This document shows positions 34,912-43,898 of a DNA stretch of 64,000 nucleotides, one piece after another. Every line of letters starts with the position of its first letter. Position 1 is the stretch's first letter. The notes below the pieces were generated by a model. The model was given only the letters and a program-made list of their open reading frames with translations. It made no database searches and had not been told where the DNA came from. This stretch comes from Peptidiphaga gingivicola (GTDB lineage: Bacteria > Actinomycetota > Actinomycetes > Actinomycetales > Actinomycetaceae), in NCBI RefSeq assembly GCF_001652275.1, contig NZ_LVZK01000001.1, positions 682,001 to 746,000 of the forward strand, written 5' to 3'. Both the position numbers and the translations under genes were made by a program.

Positions 34912-35265
34912 CGAAGCCCTTTCGAAATGGGTGAGTCACTTCGTTCAAAGTGTGGTGAGCTACTTCATCGTACACCGAGCATCCCCGCCGGCGAGGGCAT
35001 TTGACCCGCCGTGTTGACTGCGGTTTCTGCAGCGCGCTTCGTATCTCCGGATTCGTTGCTCTACGCGGTTTTGCCTTCGGCATGGCGTTCTCTTCGCAAA
35101 CCTCCTGCGCTGTTTTGCCTCCGGTTTTGCCTTCAATTCACCGACCTCGCCTACTTTGTCCGCCTCAGTCGGCTTGGGCGATCGTCGAACGTCCGTGCTA
35201 GAATTGACGCTTAGGGATCAAGTCTGAAAAGGACCGAACGAGGAAAGAGGAAAGCGATACCGAAG
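34912..35265. other. Divergent intergenic region
   Basis: About 350 bases between divergent genes with no gene. Near repeats of GCGGTTTTGCCT(T/C)CGG occur around 35070-35125. A -10-like TAGAAT lies at 35199-35204. Confidence 0.5.
35174..35204 (+). promoter_or_regulatory. Possible promoter of the Pr6Pr gene
   Basis: TAGAAT at 35199-35204, preceded by TGC (extended -10), with TTGGGC at 35174-35179 and a 19-base spacer. The start codon follows 60 bases later. Confidence 0.35.
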
Positions 35266-35919
35266 ATGGAAGCAAAGCGAGTGGCGGTGAAGCGCCGCGG
35301 CATTCAAATGGTCAACGCCCTGGCAATCGTCCTTCTGGGAGTGACAGGTGTCTACGTGCAGATGTATCCGTTCAAATGGTTTCAGTTTACCTATTACACG
35401 ATGATATCGAATTCTTTGGTGGTGCTTTTCTTTGGCCTGCATTTGGTTTTGCTTGCAGTCAACTGCACAGGGGTCCTCAGGTCGAAGGGGTACCTTCGCG
35501 TGAAGGCGGCGGTGACCACCGCCATTCTCATGACCTTCTTCACCTTCGGAATTCTGCTGTTGCCGAAGACCGACCCTTCCGAGGTGCTGGCCTACGACAA
35601 TTTGACGGTCCACTTCATCGTCCCGATCCTCGTGGCCGCAGACTGGCTGTTCTTCGACCCGCGCGGCTCTTACCGCCGGACCGAGCCCCTGCTGTGGCCG
35701 GCCCTTCCCCTTGCCTACCTCTTCTACGCCTTGGTTCGGGGGATCGTTTTCAACGTCCCAATTCCCGAGAACGAAGACAGCCCCTTCCCGTACTTTTTCC
35801 TTAACGGACGCCAGATTGGCTGGGGTGCCGTAACCCTCTACTGTGTGGTGATGCTGGTCCTATTCGTGCTTCTCGGCTACGCAATGTACTGGGTCAAACG
35901 CGGCAAAAAGCGGGCGTAG
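35266..35919 (+). CDS. Pr6Pr-family membrane protein
   Basis: 217 residues with six membrane segments. The motifs FTYYTMISNSLVVLF near residue 45, LTVHFIVPILVAADWLFFD near 115 and PLAYLFYALVRG near 150 identify the Pr6Pr family, widespread in actinobacteria and lactic acid bacteria but of unknown function. A conserved Asn-His pair in the third and fourth segments is intact. Confidence 0.85.
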   Translation: MEAKRVAVKRRGIQMVNALAIVLLGVTGVYVQMYPFKWFQFTYYTMISNSLVVLFFGLHLVLLAVNCTGVLRSKGYLRVKAAVTTAILMTFFTFGILLLPKTDPSEVLAYDNLTVHFIVPILVAADWLFFDPRGSYRRTEPLLWPALPLAYLFYALVRGIVFNVPIPENEDSPFPYFFLNGRQIGWGAVTLYCVVMLVLFVLLGYAMYWVKRGKKRA

Positions 35920-35963
35920 ACAGACGCCGTCAAGGCCGGTGCGGGGAGGCGGGAAAAGGTCTC

Positions 35964-36392
35964 TTAAGGCAGCGCGATGTAGACGGTGCAGGTGGTCTTC
36001 CCGCTCTCGATCTCGCTCAGCTCGTAATCCACGGTGAATGCGCGCTTGAGCTCGCCGGATTGCGTGTCGTTCCACACCCGCTGCCAGGCGAGCTCGGTGG
36101 CGGCTGCGACGTCGCCGTCGTCGGTCTCCCCGCGGTAGACGCGGAAACGCCCCTTCTTCGCTTCGGCCTCCAGCTGTTCGACGAAATCCTTCTTCACGGC
36201 CATGACGCTCAGGTCGTAGTTGCCGGATTCGTCGCTTTCATAATTGGAGTAACGGGAGATGATCGTCCCATTCGGGGGGAGGTCCAGATTGAACTTGCCA
36301 TTCATGATGTCCGTCCACAGATTGCCTATCTGCGTCATGCCCTCCAGGGAGTTGTTGGTTCGAATGGTGACCGCTCGCAGTTGGTAGTTCAT
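35964..36392 (-). CDS. GyrI-like effector-binding domain protein
   Basis: 142 residues from ATG 36392. It starts MNYQLRAVTIRTNN and ends LSEIESGKTTCTVYIALP, the two halves of a SHS2 effector-binding (AraC_E_bind/GyrI-like) fold. It has no DNA-binding domain, so it may bind small molecules or act as a sequestering partner. The ATG lies 37 bases downstream of tRNA-Ser on the same strand. Confidence 0.75.
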   Translation of the reverse strand: MNYQLRAVTIRTNNSLEGMTQIGNLWTDIMNGKFNLDLPPNGTIISRYSNYESDESGNYDLSVMAVKKDFVEQLEAEAKKGRFRVYRGETDDGDVAAATELAWQRVWNDTQSGELKRAFTVDYELSEIESGKTTCTVYIALP

Positions 36393-36428
36393 GTCTCTCC
36401 CTCGGTTGCGTGAATGTCCCTTTGTCCG

Positions 36429-36516
36429 CGGAAGGTAAGGGATTCGAACCCTTGGTGCGGGGTCGCCGCACAACGGTTTTCAAGACCGTCACATTCGGCC
36501 GCTCTGTCAACCTTCC
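36429..36516 (-). tRNA. tRNA-Ser (UGA)
   Basis: Minus strand, 88 bases. Acceptor GGAAGGT pairs with ACCTTCC; anticodon arm ACGGT-CTTGAAA-ACCGT gives TGA. The long variable arm GTGCGGCGACCCCGCAC is typical of tRNA-Ser. Discriminator G, no CCA. Confidence 0.95.
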
Positions 36517-36631
36517 ATTGTTTGATAGGCACGTCGATTCTAGCGCATACCTTCCGAACGCGCACAGGGAGCGGATCCTCCTCCCCATTGACGACGTCGG
36601 ACATGCGACGATAGGGGAGTGCCAGTGACTG

Positions 36632-39493
36632 TCACGCTTCGGTCGGTTCGTTTCCTCCGACTTCGCGTCTTCCGCCTTCCCGGTCCTTGACCGCGGCGAC
36701 GGCGATGCCGGGTATGACGAGTATCGCCGCCATGCCTGGCAGGACGATGCCGGAGTCGTTGAGCCCGAAAGCGAGCGCCATGCACACGCCCAACGAGATG
36801 AGGCCAAGGCGAAGACCTTCAAACGTCCGGCCCTCCAGCGGCCGGAGAGACCAGCTCTCCTCCGCCCGGATCCTCGTCCGCCGTGCCCATTCCCGCAGGC
36901 GAAGCCAGACAAGCTCCGCCCACATGTGGCACCACGCGATCGCGCGCCGTAACTTCGACCTTCCTTCGATGGCGTCCTCTCCCAATGCCTCTTCTCCCAA
37001 TGCGCCCGTTTCCGTGCGCTCTGTGCGGCCTCCCTCTTGCGCTGTTCCGGTCCATACGGGCTGGGCCGCGACGGCGGTTTCTACCCTGACGGCCGCGCCT
37101 GCGTCCGCTTCTGCGCGGTCCGTTGCGCTTGAGAGGGCGTCGCCTGCAGGAGAGGAAACGCCGCCCGCGCGAGAGGGAGCGTCGCTTACGCGGGAGAGGG
37201 CGCCGCCTGCGCGTGGGAGGGCGCCGCCTGCGCCGTCGGGATTCTTAGGGACGCGCACGAGGTGAATGAGGCAAAGGAAGAAGAGAAGCAGCGCGGCCAG
37301 CACCACCCACCGGTGCGTCGACGCTGAGAGCAGCCGAATGTTCGTGCTGAGTTTGCGGCCGACGACGGCGAGCAGGTCCCCGTCGACCACCGACTGGACG
37401 AATCGTCCAAGGTGGGTGCGCGCCTCGGCCGGGCGCATCCAATCGACGACGGCGATCGCGACGGCGGCGCCCATCGTCACCGTTCCGACCACAAGGAGCC
37501 GTCGCCACGACAGCCGCAGCTTGGCGACCATCAGGACGAGGAGGCCGAGCGCGGGGACGAAGGAAAGGACGCCGCCGAAATCGGCGCCCATGGAGGGCAG
37601 GGCGTCGATCGCGCCGATCGCGAGGCCGATGAAGAGAACGACGCCGCCCGCTGCGAACCTGCCCCACCTTCGCAGCCACACGCCCAGGAAGGCCAGCCCG
37701 ATGAGGGCCCCGGATGCGAGGAGGGCATACGCTTCGTTGCCTATGCCGTAGAACCGGGCGGCGGTCAGGAGGTTGAATCCGACGGGGGAGTCGGCCATGA
37801 GCTCGGATCCGGTCGCGGCGTCGATCGCCACGAGCGCCGCCGTCGAGCAGGAGACGACCGTCAGCGGCGCGAGCGAATGCAGCCGCGCGAGGGGGAGGAC
37901 GGCGGCGGCGACGGCGGCCGCCCCGATCCAGCTGCCGCCGAAAAGGGCGACGTACGGCCTGGAAGCGGACCACCAGCCGAAGTAGTTGGCGACGAGGCTC
38001 GCCAGCGGCAGCGCCGAGAGAGTCAGCCCCAGCCACTGCCACAGCTTGGCGTAGGCGCGCCTTCGCCCCAGGGTGGAGGCGTAGAAGCGCCGCGCGAAGA
38101 AGAAGAGCGACAAGAGGAAGTATCCGATGGCGGCCCAGGTCATGTATTGGATGAATTCGCCCCGGAAGGTGCGCATCTTGTTCGCGTGGAGGGATTGGTC
38201 CGCGAGCTCGTCCACGCGGTTCGTGTAGCAGGGCTGGGATTGCTCGCAGGCGTCGGCGGTTCTCGCCACCGATATGGGGGATCCGGCGATTCCCGTGCGG
38301 TCCGCGCCGGCCCATTCGAACAGCGTGGGCACGACGTCGAGCATCTGGATGAGCCCCTCGTGGCGAACCGAGTCGCTGCCGGCCAACCCGACGGGGATGA
38401 TCCGGCCCTTCGTGGAGACGTCGGCCATGACGAACAGCTGCATGTAGGAGTATGTGTCGATGTCCACGGCGGACATGATGACGACCCGCGTTCCCGCCGG
38501 CACCCGTTCGAGGATCGACTCGACCCGCAGCGTGTTGATGGCCGAAAAGGCCCGGCGGTCGGGCTGGAGGGTGGAGCCGTCCACGGTGTCGGGCGGCGTG
38601 GGGTTCTCCGGGCCGATGCCGTCCGTCGGCGTCGGGGTGGGCTGTTGGTCGTTCTCCAGCTCCTTGCGCTGCTCTTGGAAGAGCTGGCGCGCCGCGTCGC
38701 GTTCCTGGTCCGAGGCGTAGCTTTCGGCGTCGGCGTCGACGATCGTGAGGTCGTACTTGGCCGCGCTCCTGGCCGTTTCTTCGCCGAGCTCTTTGACGGT
38801 GAGCGGGTTCGGCGTGTGGTTGGCGGGAACGTCTCCCGAGCCGTTTGCCAGCACGTAGGCGCCGCCGTCGCCGATGCTGTGCGTGGTGACTCCCGCTTTG
38901 TGGAGGGACTCGGCGAAGCGGCCGAGCCTGGCCTTCGGGTCGGTGGCCGCGAGCGCACGCGTGTAACGGTCCCAGTTGGGGAGGACGTCGCCGGCGGCCA
39001 CGGGCGGCTGGGCGCACGTGGGGGTGGTGGATATCGCGCGTTCGGAGATCTGGCGTCCGGCGGAGAACGCGAGCCAGGTGTCGACGGGGCAGGGGGCCCC
39101 GCGAGTTGCGAGCGGGACGAGGTTGGCCATCGCGCCCGACGCCCCGAGCTGGGCCAGGTTGGGGGCCCTGGCGTGGTCGAGTTGATCCCAGCGCACGCCG
39201 CCGGTTACGACGACGACGGTGCGGCGCTTGCCACCCTTCGCCGCGGCTTGTGCCCCGGAAGCCGGCGCGGCGCCGCGCGAACCCGCTGCGGCTCGATTGG
39301 CCGACGGCGCGCCGTTTGCCGCTCCCGCAGAGCGCTCTCTCTCCGCCTGCTTTTGCGCCAGCTGACGTGAGGATGCACCAGCGGCGTTTGCGCCCTTTGC
39401 AGCCTGGGCAGAGCGGGGGGCGACGGCGAATACGGTCAGCGCAAACAGGAAGAGAACCGCCCAGGCACCGAAGCGCCGCGCATGCGCTGCCAT
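36632..39493 (-). CDS. Large membrane protein with alkaline-phosphatase-like domain
   Basis: 953 residues. Signal peptide (residues 1-31, AQAA), then an Ala-rich linker, then an extracytoplasmic domain starting VVVVTGGVRWDQLDHARAPNLAQL, which has the look of the alkaline-phosphatase/phosphodiesterase superfamily. About ten membrane segments follow from residue 440. ARFYGIGNEAYAL, GADFGG and RTHLGRFVQSV recur in the relative at 48887-51190. Near the end is a repeat-rich insert (GGALPRAGGALS-type units, 37090-37250) before two last segments with LNDSGIVLPG. Catalytic residues are not evident, so the domain may be inactive or sensory. Confidence 0.75.
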   Translation of the reverse strand: MAAHARRFGAWAVLFLFALTVFAVAPRSAQAAKGANAAGASSRQLAQKQAERERSAGAANGAPSANRAAAGSRGAAPASGAQAAAKGGKRRTVVVVTGGVRWDQLDHARAPNLAQLGASGAMANLVPLATRGAPCPVDTWLAFSAGRQISERAISTTPTCAQPPVAAGDVLPNWDRYTRALAATDPKARLGRFAESLHKAGVTTHSIGDGGAYVLANGSGDVPANHTPNPLTVKELGEETARSAAKYDLTIVDADAESYASDQERDAARQLFQEQRKELENDQQPTPTPTDGIGPENPTPPDTVDGSTLQPDRRAFSAINTLRVESILERVPAGTRVVIMSAVDIDTYSYMQLFVMADVSTKGRIIPVGLAGSDSVRHEGLIQMLDVVPTLFEWAGADRTGIAGSPISVARTADACEQSQPCYTNRVDELADQSLHANKMRTFRGEFIQYMTWAAIGYFLLSLFFFARRFYASTLGRRRAYAKLWQWLGLTLSALPLASLVANYFGWWSASRPYVALFGGSWIGAAAVAAAVLPLARLHSLAPLTVVSCSTAALVAIDAATGSELMADSPVGFNLLTAARFYGIGNEAYALLASGALIGLAFLGVWLRRWGRFAAGGVVLFIGLAIGAIDALPSMGADFGGVLSFVPALGLLVLMVAKLRLSWRRLLVVGTVTMGAAVAIAVVDWMRPAEARTHLGRFVQSVVDGDLLAVVGRKLSTNIRLLSASTHRWVVLAALLLFFLCLIHLVRVPKNPDGAGGALPRAGGALSRVSDAPSRAGGVSSPAGDALSSATDRAEADAGAAVRVETAVAAQPVWTGTAQEGGRTERTETGALGEEALGEDAIEGRSKLRRAIAWCHMWAELVWLRLREWARRTRIRAEESWSLRPLEGRTFEGLRLGLISLGVCMALAFGLNDSGIVLPGMAAILVIPGIAVAAVKDREGGRREVGGNEPTEA

Positions 39494-39908
39494 AGAATTC
39501 CTTTCGCCGTCGGAACTATCCTATCGCCGAGCGGTCGGTTTGCGCGGCTCATTGCGAAGATAGGCGCGCGAGCCCCGGCGGCGCATCGGGAATGCAGCCG
39601 ACGGGCCTGCCGACCGTTGCGGATGGCCGGCCGCTGCGGAGGACCGACCAAAGCGGTCCGCAAAGCGCCGTATGGTTGGCCGAAGCGGCGTGCAATTCGC
39701 CGTTTGGCGTGCCTCATGGTTGCAACCGCCTTCTGGCCTTTCGCGCCGGCCGCTCTTCACGGCCCCTTTGGCTCGATCGGGTTTGGTTCAGCCGCGCTTG
39801 GCTCGATTGAGGCCCTGCCCGATTGAGTCCGGTCCGTTCGAGCCTGGTCCGTTAAAGGTCCAACCCGATTGAGTCTGCTCTTCACATGCCTTTCGCTTCA
39901 GCTGCGCT
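39494..39908. repeat. Degenerate repeats between two leftward genes
   Basis: About 415 bases without a gene. Blocks such as GCGGATGGCCGGCCGCTGCGGA (near 39615) and GATTGAGTCCGGTCCGTTCGA (near 39820 and 39868, drifting) recur. No promoter for the gene at 36632-39493 can be picked out. Confidence 0.5.
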
Positions 39909-41072
39909 TCACGGGTTCTCCGCGGTCGGGTCCGCCCCGATCGGGTCCGGCTGTATCGGGCGGCCGGCGTTGAATTCAGCAAGGGCGTGGGCCGCGACGG
40001 CCTTGAGGTCGCCGTCGGGCCCCGCGGCCGCACGCAGCCTGTCCGCTGCGGGCGAGGCGATCAGTTCGGGCACCGCGGCCAGGTCCTCCGCGCAGCCGAG
40101 GAACTCGGCTGCGGGCTCGATCCACGCGAGCAGGTCGGGAAGGGTCTCGGCGAGCGGCGCGCATTCGCCGTCGGCGGACTCGACGAGCTCGGCGTGCGCC
40201 CCGTAGCGGGCGCCCCTCCACTTGTTGGTTTCGAGGAGGTGGAAGGGCAGGGAGAGAAGCGGGCGCCCGGCGTCGAGCTCGCGCGAAGCCGTCTCGACCA
40301 GGGCGTGAACGAAGGCCGCTATGGCGCGGATTTCCGCGAGGTTCGTGGCGGAGTCGCAAGCGCGCACCTCGATCGTGCCGAAGCCGGGGGAGGGCCGGAC
40401 GTCCCAGCGGATTTCGTTGTATTCGCGAATGGCGCCGACGTCGACGAGGTCCCCGGCGATCCTTTCAAGGTCGCCCCACGAGTTCAGGTGCATCGGCAGG
40501 CCGGCCGTCGGCAGCTGCTGGAACATCATCGCCCGGTTGTCGGCGTATCCGGTGTCGACGTCGTCCCAGTAGGGGGAGGCCGCCGATATTCCCAGCAGAT
40601 GGCCGATTTTGGCACTGAGAAAGTTGTGGATGGGGGCGACCTTCCGGCGGTCCTCGACGCCGACGTGCACATGCGTGCCAAAGATCACCATCTGCCGCCC
40701 CCAGTAGCGAGTGCGTTCCACAAGCTCCCTGTAGCGTGCCGTCTCGGAGACCGGCTGGTCGCTCGGGTGAGCGAAGGGGTGCGAGCCTCCGCCGGAAAAC
40801 CCGACGCCGAGCTCCTCGGCATAGGGCAACGCGGCGTCGATCGCCTCCTCCATGTCGGCCGCGCATTCGGCCACGCTCACACGCTTGCGGGAGACGAACT
40901 CGAGCATATTCTGGTGCATCTCGCCTTTGACGAGACTGCATCCCCGGCGGCGAACCTCCGCCAGGATCCACTTGGCGTTGTGGCCCAGTTTCAACGTTTT
41001 CGGATCGACGATCTGGACTTCCCATTCGAGCCCGACCGTCGAGCGCTCGGAGTCGCGAAAAGCAATGGACAT
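39909..41072 (-). CDS. YbdK-type carboxylate-amine ligase
   Basis: 387 residues of the glutamate-cysteine ligase GCS2 family. STVGLEWEVQIVD near residue 10 carries the catalytic Glu residues, GEMHQNMLEFVS near 50 the metal ligands, GTHVHVGVEDR near 130 the HxH, and the C-terminal TNKWRGARYGAHAELV near 287 the nucleotide-side Arg. It joins a carboxylate, probably glutamate, to an amine with ATP. Full length for the family. Followed in the same direction by nothing closer than 415 bases; the amidotransferase gene upstream is 21 bases away, so the two may be cotranscribed. Confidence 0.85.
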   Translation of the reverse strand: MSIAFRDSERSTVGLEWEVQIVDPKTLKLGHNAKWILAEVRRRGCSLVKGEMHQNMLEFVSRKRVSVAECAADMEEAIDAALPYAEELGVGFSGGGSHPFAHPSDQPVSETARYRELVERTRYWGRQMVIFGTHVHVGVEDRRKVAPIHNFLSAKIGHLLGISAASPYWDDVDTGYADNRAMMFQQLPTAGLPMHLNSWGDLERIAGDLVDVGAIREYNEIRWDVRPSPGFGTIEVRACDSATNLAEIRAIAAFVHALVETASRELDAGRPLLSLPFHLLETNKWRGARYGAHAELVESADGECAPLAETLPDLLAWIEPAAEFLGCAEDLAAVPELIASPAADRLRAAAGPDGDLKAVAAHALAEFNAGRPIQPDPIGADPTAENP

Positions 41073-41083
41073 GCGATCACCGC

Positions 41084-41117
41084 CTGTATCTGGCTACGAA
41101 CTGTATCTGGCTACGAA
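41084..41117. repeat. 17-bp tandem duplication at the amidotransferase stop codon
   Basis: CTGTATCTGGCTACGAA occurs at 41084-41100 and again, exactly, at 41101-41117. The stop codon of the leftward gene (41094-41096) lies in the unit further from the gene body; because 17 is not a multiple of three, the second unit is read in a new frame that supplies the stop. Confidence 0.9.
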
Positions 41118-41864
41118 CTTCGTGATCAATCGGTTGGATTCGGCAACCTCGGCGGCGTCGCAACGGGCGATGACCGCCGCTCTCTCATCCGCCGGGTAGT
41201 AGGTGTCGCCGTAGGTGTTGATGCGGATGCGCATCCCTTCGCGGGTGATCTCGGGATGGAACTGGGTCCCGTAGACGTTCTCGCCCCAGCGCACCATTTG
41301 GACGCGACAATAGTCGCCCGTGGCGAGCACGACGCCGTCGCCCGGCACGTCGCCCACCGCCTCTGCGTGGCCCGTGTACCCGTAAAAGACCTGCGGCATG
41401 TCGGCGGTCAGAGGGTCGCCGGCGGCCTCCGGCGTGAGGGTCATGCGCGGGGCCTGAAGGTCCTCGCCGTATCCCTCGACGAGCTCGCCGCCGAGCGCTT
41501 TGACGATCGCCTGGAGGCCGAAACAGATCCCGAGGGTCGGGACGTCCTCTTCCACGAGACGTTTGCTGAGCGCAAGGATGCGGTGTTCCATTACCTGGTG
41601 TTCGCGGCTCTTGCGGTTCTCGTCTTGCCCGAACCCGAAGGGGGAACCGGTGATGATCACTCCGGAATACCGCGACAGATCGAGACTCGCGGGGTCGACG
41701 GCGTCTTCGTCGACGAGGGAGATCGTCTCGATGCCGCTGTTCGGGTCGAGGCGGCCCCAGTCGATGATGGTTTCAAGCTCGTCGTCCGCGATGGCGCCGG
41801 GCATTCGACAGACCGCCAGCAGGAAGGGCTGCGCGGTCTGGACGATGCTCGGCGTATTGGTCAT
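41094..41864 (-). CDS. Class I glutamine amidotransferase
   Basis: 256 residues. Catalytic triad motifs are complete: nucleophile Cys in PTLGICFGLQ near residue 113, and His-x-Glu in GTQFHPEI near 203. YSGVIITGSPFGFG near 68 is the oxyanion strand. It is a stand-alone GMP-synthase-like amidase that releases ammonia from glutamine for an unknown partner, possibly the ligase encoded next to it. Its last residues (RYSS) come from a 17-base duplication that created a new stop. Confidence 0.88.
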   Translation of the reverse strand: MTNTPSIVQTAQPFLLAVCRMPGAIADDELETIIDWGRLDPNSGIETISLVDEDAVDPASLDLSRYSGVIITGSPFGFGQDENRKSREHQVMEHRILALSKRLVEEDVPTLGICFGLQAIVKALGGELVEGYGEDLQAPRMTLTPEAAGDPLTADMPQVFYGYTGHAEAVGDVPGDGVVLATGDYCRVQMVRWGENVYGTQFHPEITREGMRIRINTYGDTYYPADERAAVIARCDAAEVAESNRLITKFVARYSS

Positions 41865-42284
41865 TCCGTTAGTTTAGACGGCCGACGCCGAAACGGGGAA
41901 AAGCGTCTACCGTGAGTATGCGCCTGGCCCGCGCAAATTCACCTTCGAATTGCCATGGCCGTCACTACATTTATGCCACTCAGATTGCGCATAACGTGGA
42001 TCGCGCATAAAGTGAAGATGCAGTAGACTTAGAACCTTGCGCCTTGAATACATTGCCTTTAAATCCGAAACTAGTGTGAAGTGTGGTATGTTTCCCTATT
42101 TTTAGCTTAACTGTCTTGATTGCTAAATGTGGTACTTTCCATCACAATGCCTATAAGCAGTAAAGGCATGTCGAGCATCTCTGCGTTGGGCGGTTGCCCA
42201 AGGCCGACATCCTTGACTTGGTTAAAAATATAAAGTAGAATGAAGCTGTACGCACTAACTACGCCACAAGGAGTGTTTAACGCC
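41865..42284. other. AT-rich upstream region
   Basis: About 420 bases, clearly richer in A/T than the rest of the window from about 41960 on. No gene. It contains the promoter at 42213-42241. Confidence 0.6.
42213..42241 (+). promoter_or_regulatory. Strong sigma-70-type promoter
   Basis: TTGACT at 42213-42218, a 17-base A/T-rich spacer and TAGAAT at 42236-42241. The ribosome-binding site ACAAGGAG (from 42265) and ATG 42285 follow at sensible distances. Confidence 0.7.
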
Positions 42285-43790
42285 ATGGTGAATTCTACGT
42301 CCACCCCAGACGACTTCGTCAATATTGATGAAAAAATTGCGGCTCTAAAGCTCGCCGCGATCGATGCATACATGTACTATTATTCCTGGGAACGGAAAGG
42401 TGATCATTACGAACCCTCGATGAATAACATCACTGAAATGCCCAGCATTTTTGACGTACTAGATCATCCGCCGCGAGTTACTCGTCCCGGCTCCGACGGT
42501 GAAGGTGGAGGAGACTGGAGCTGCTCCAATTGGGATATCGGAAAAAAGGTGTTCGGTGCTTGGAATGATAAAAGCTATGGTGATGCGTTTGAGCATATTC
42601 GGACTAGGATCCACGACGCAATTGCGCCATGGAAGCCAAGTTTCCCAACACATTGGTCTATACAAGCGGAAGCCGATGCAGGTTGGCAGGCTATATCTGA
42701 GATATCTACAGGAAGTGTAAAGTATAGAAAAATCGTCGATAAGGGGGGAACGGACGGGGACTCTGAGGAAACTACCTCCCCAGAGACGCCGGGGCTTGTC
42801 GAGGCATTTGACGGAGTGAAAACTGATTGCAATACGATGAAAGGTAATTTTGCCGATTCCATTAAACTTAACTTTTACGACAACTTGAGAGGTGTTACAA
42901 ACAATCTGAGGGATGCTGCGATTTACTGGAACTCTTCTTTGAATGCTGAGGCTGCAATATTTAAAGAAGTGAGAAAGTCGGTGAGTAAAGTGATTGATGA
43001 CGCCCGCAGCGCGTGCGAAACGCTTGCTAGTGGTGGCAATCCGCCGTCTCTGATTGCAACTTTGAAACTTGTGGATGCTGTAGCTAAAATGGCCACAGCA
43101 GCCGGACAGGAGCATCCCGACCCGGGAAGCGTCACGTCAGCTGCAACCGAGACGGCGATTGCAACCATTGAACTGAACGATTCCATGGAAGTCGATATCG
43201 AAGGAGACGGACAAGGGGCGAAAGCTGGCGATTATGACGATGTGCTCAAGTTTGTGGAATCGTCCTTGAAATCAGTAAGTGAAAAGATGCGAAGAGCGGA
43301 GTCAGCTATTGAAAAGTCCATTAATAGTAAACTTGATGAGATGTCGGGAGGGGGGAAGAGCTCTTACGATTTACAATTTGAACCCGTAACTGATTCGTCG
43401 GAATTTACAAAGGTAGATGACGCAACTTTAAAGCGTTTGAGCACGAATCGTCTTCCTACAATCTCTGGTCACCTGAGAACCTGCGCAGATAAGATAATGT
43501 CTGTTTCGATGTCAAATGTTGTTATTCGAAATGTAAATTGCGGTTATGGTGCCCACGGTCCTAGCGGGGGGTTCGAGGAAATGCGCGAAACACTCGGAAA
43601 TTTGCTTCGTGACCTCGCTTGGGAAGTTGAGAATGGGGCAGCAAATATTGAAACCGGGCGGAAACTCACCGAAAGTGCGGATGAGGACAATAGAAATGCA
43701 TTCGACCAAAAGCTAAGGGACATAGCCGATAAGAAAGATAAACGGTCAGATATAAAGATGGGACATGGCCACCGATGGGATCTGTCTTGA
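42285..43790 (+). CDS. AT-rich gene for a helical, T7SS-cargo-like protein
   Basis: 501 residues from ATG 42285, after AAGGAG. GC content is visibly well below every neighbour, with frequent AAA, GAT and TTT codons, pointing to acquisition from elsewhere. The protein has no signal peptide or membrane segment. Predicted structure is mostly long helices: residues 20-60, 200-250 (DNLRGVTNNLRDAAIYWNSSL) and 320-360, and a C-terminal HLRTCADKIMSVSMSNV helix followed by GNLLRDLAWEVENGAANIETG. Repeated helical hairpins suggest an ESX-type substrate or filament-like protein, but no family is recognised. Confidence 0.6.
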   Translation: MVNSTSTPDDFVNIDEKIAALKLAAIDAYMYYYSWERKGDHYEPSMNNITEMPSIFDVLDHPPRVTRPGSDGEGGGDWSCSNWDIGKKVFGAWNDKSYGDAFEHIRTRIHDAIAPWKPSFPTHWSIQAEADAGWQAISEISTGSVKYRKIVDKGGTDGDSEETTSPETPGLVEAFDGVKTDCNTMKGNFADSIKLNFYDNLRGVTNNLRDAAIYWNSSLNAEAAIFKEVRKSVSKVIDDARSACETLASGGNPPSLIATLKLVDAVAKMATAAGQEHPDPGSVTSAATETAIATIELNDSMEVDIEGDGQGAKAGDYDDVLKFVESSLKSVSEKMRRAESAIEKSINSKLDEMSGGGKSSYDLQFEPVTDSSEFTKVDDATLKRLSTNRLPTISGHLRTCADKIMSVSMSNVVIRNVNCGYGAHGPSGGFEEMRETLGNLLRDLAWEVENGAANIETGRKLTESADEDNRNAFDQKLRDIADKKDKRSDIKMGHGHRWDLS

Positions 43791-43818
43791 TGGTTGGAGT
43801 GTAAGTATTGTTTTGAGT

Positions 43819-43844
43819 CCGATGGCCTTTTAAATCGGTAGTTT
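43819..43844 (+). terminator. Weak hairpin after the AT-rich gene
   Basis: CCGAT (43819-43823) and ATCGG (43834-43838) pair across 10 bases and are followed by TAGTTTT. Stem is short, so only a tentative terminator. Confidence 0.3.
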
Positions 43845-43898
43845 TGGAAGGCGTTATTTTCAGTCTTTCAGGATGAAAGTCCGGATGCTGGTGAGTCT

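Noticed and set aside
37412-39370. 652-codon plus-strand frame
   Set aside because: Antisense to the 953-residue membrane protein; composition is Arg/Gly/Asp/Val-rich with no domain.
39987-41915. 642-codon plus-strand frame
   Set aside because: Antisense to the YbdK-like ligase and amidotransferase, whose catalytic motifs are complete.
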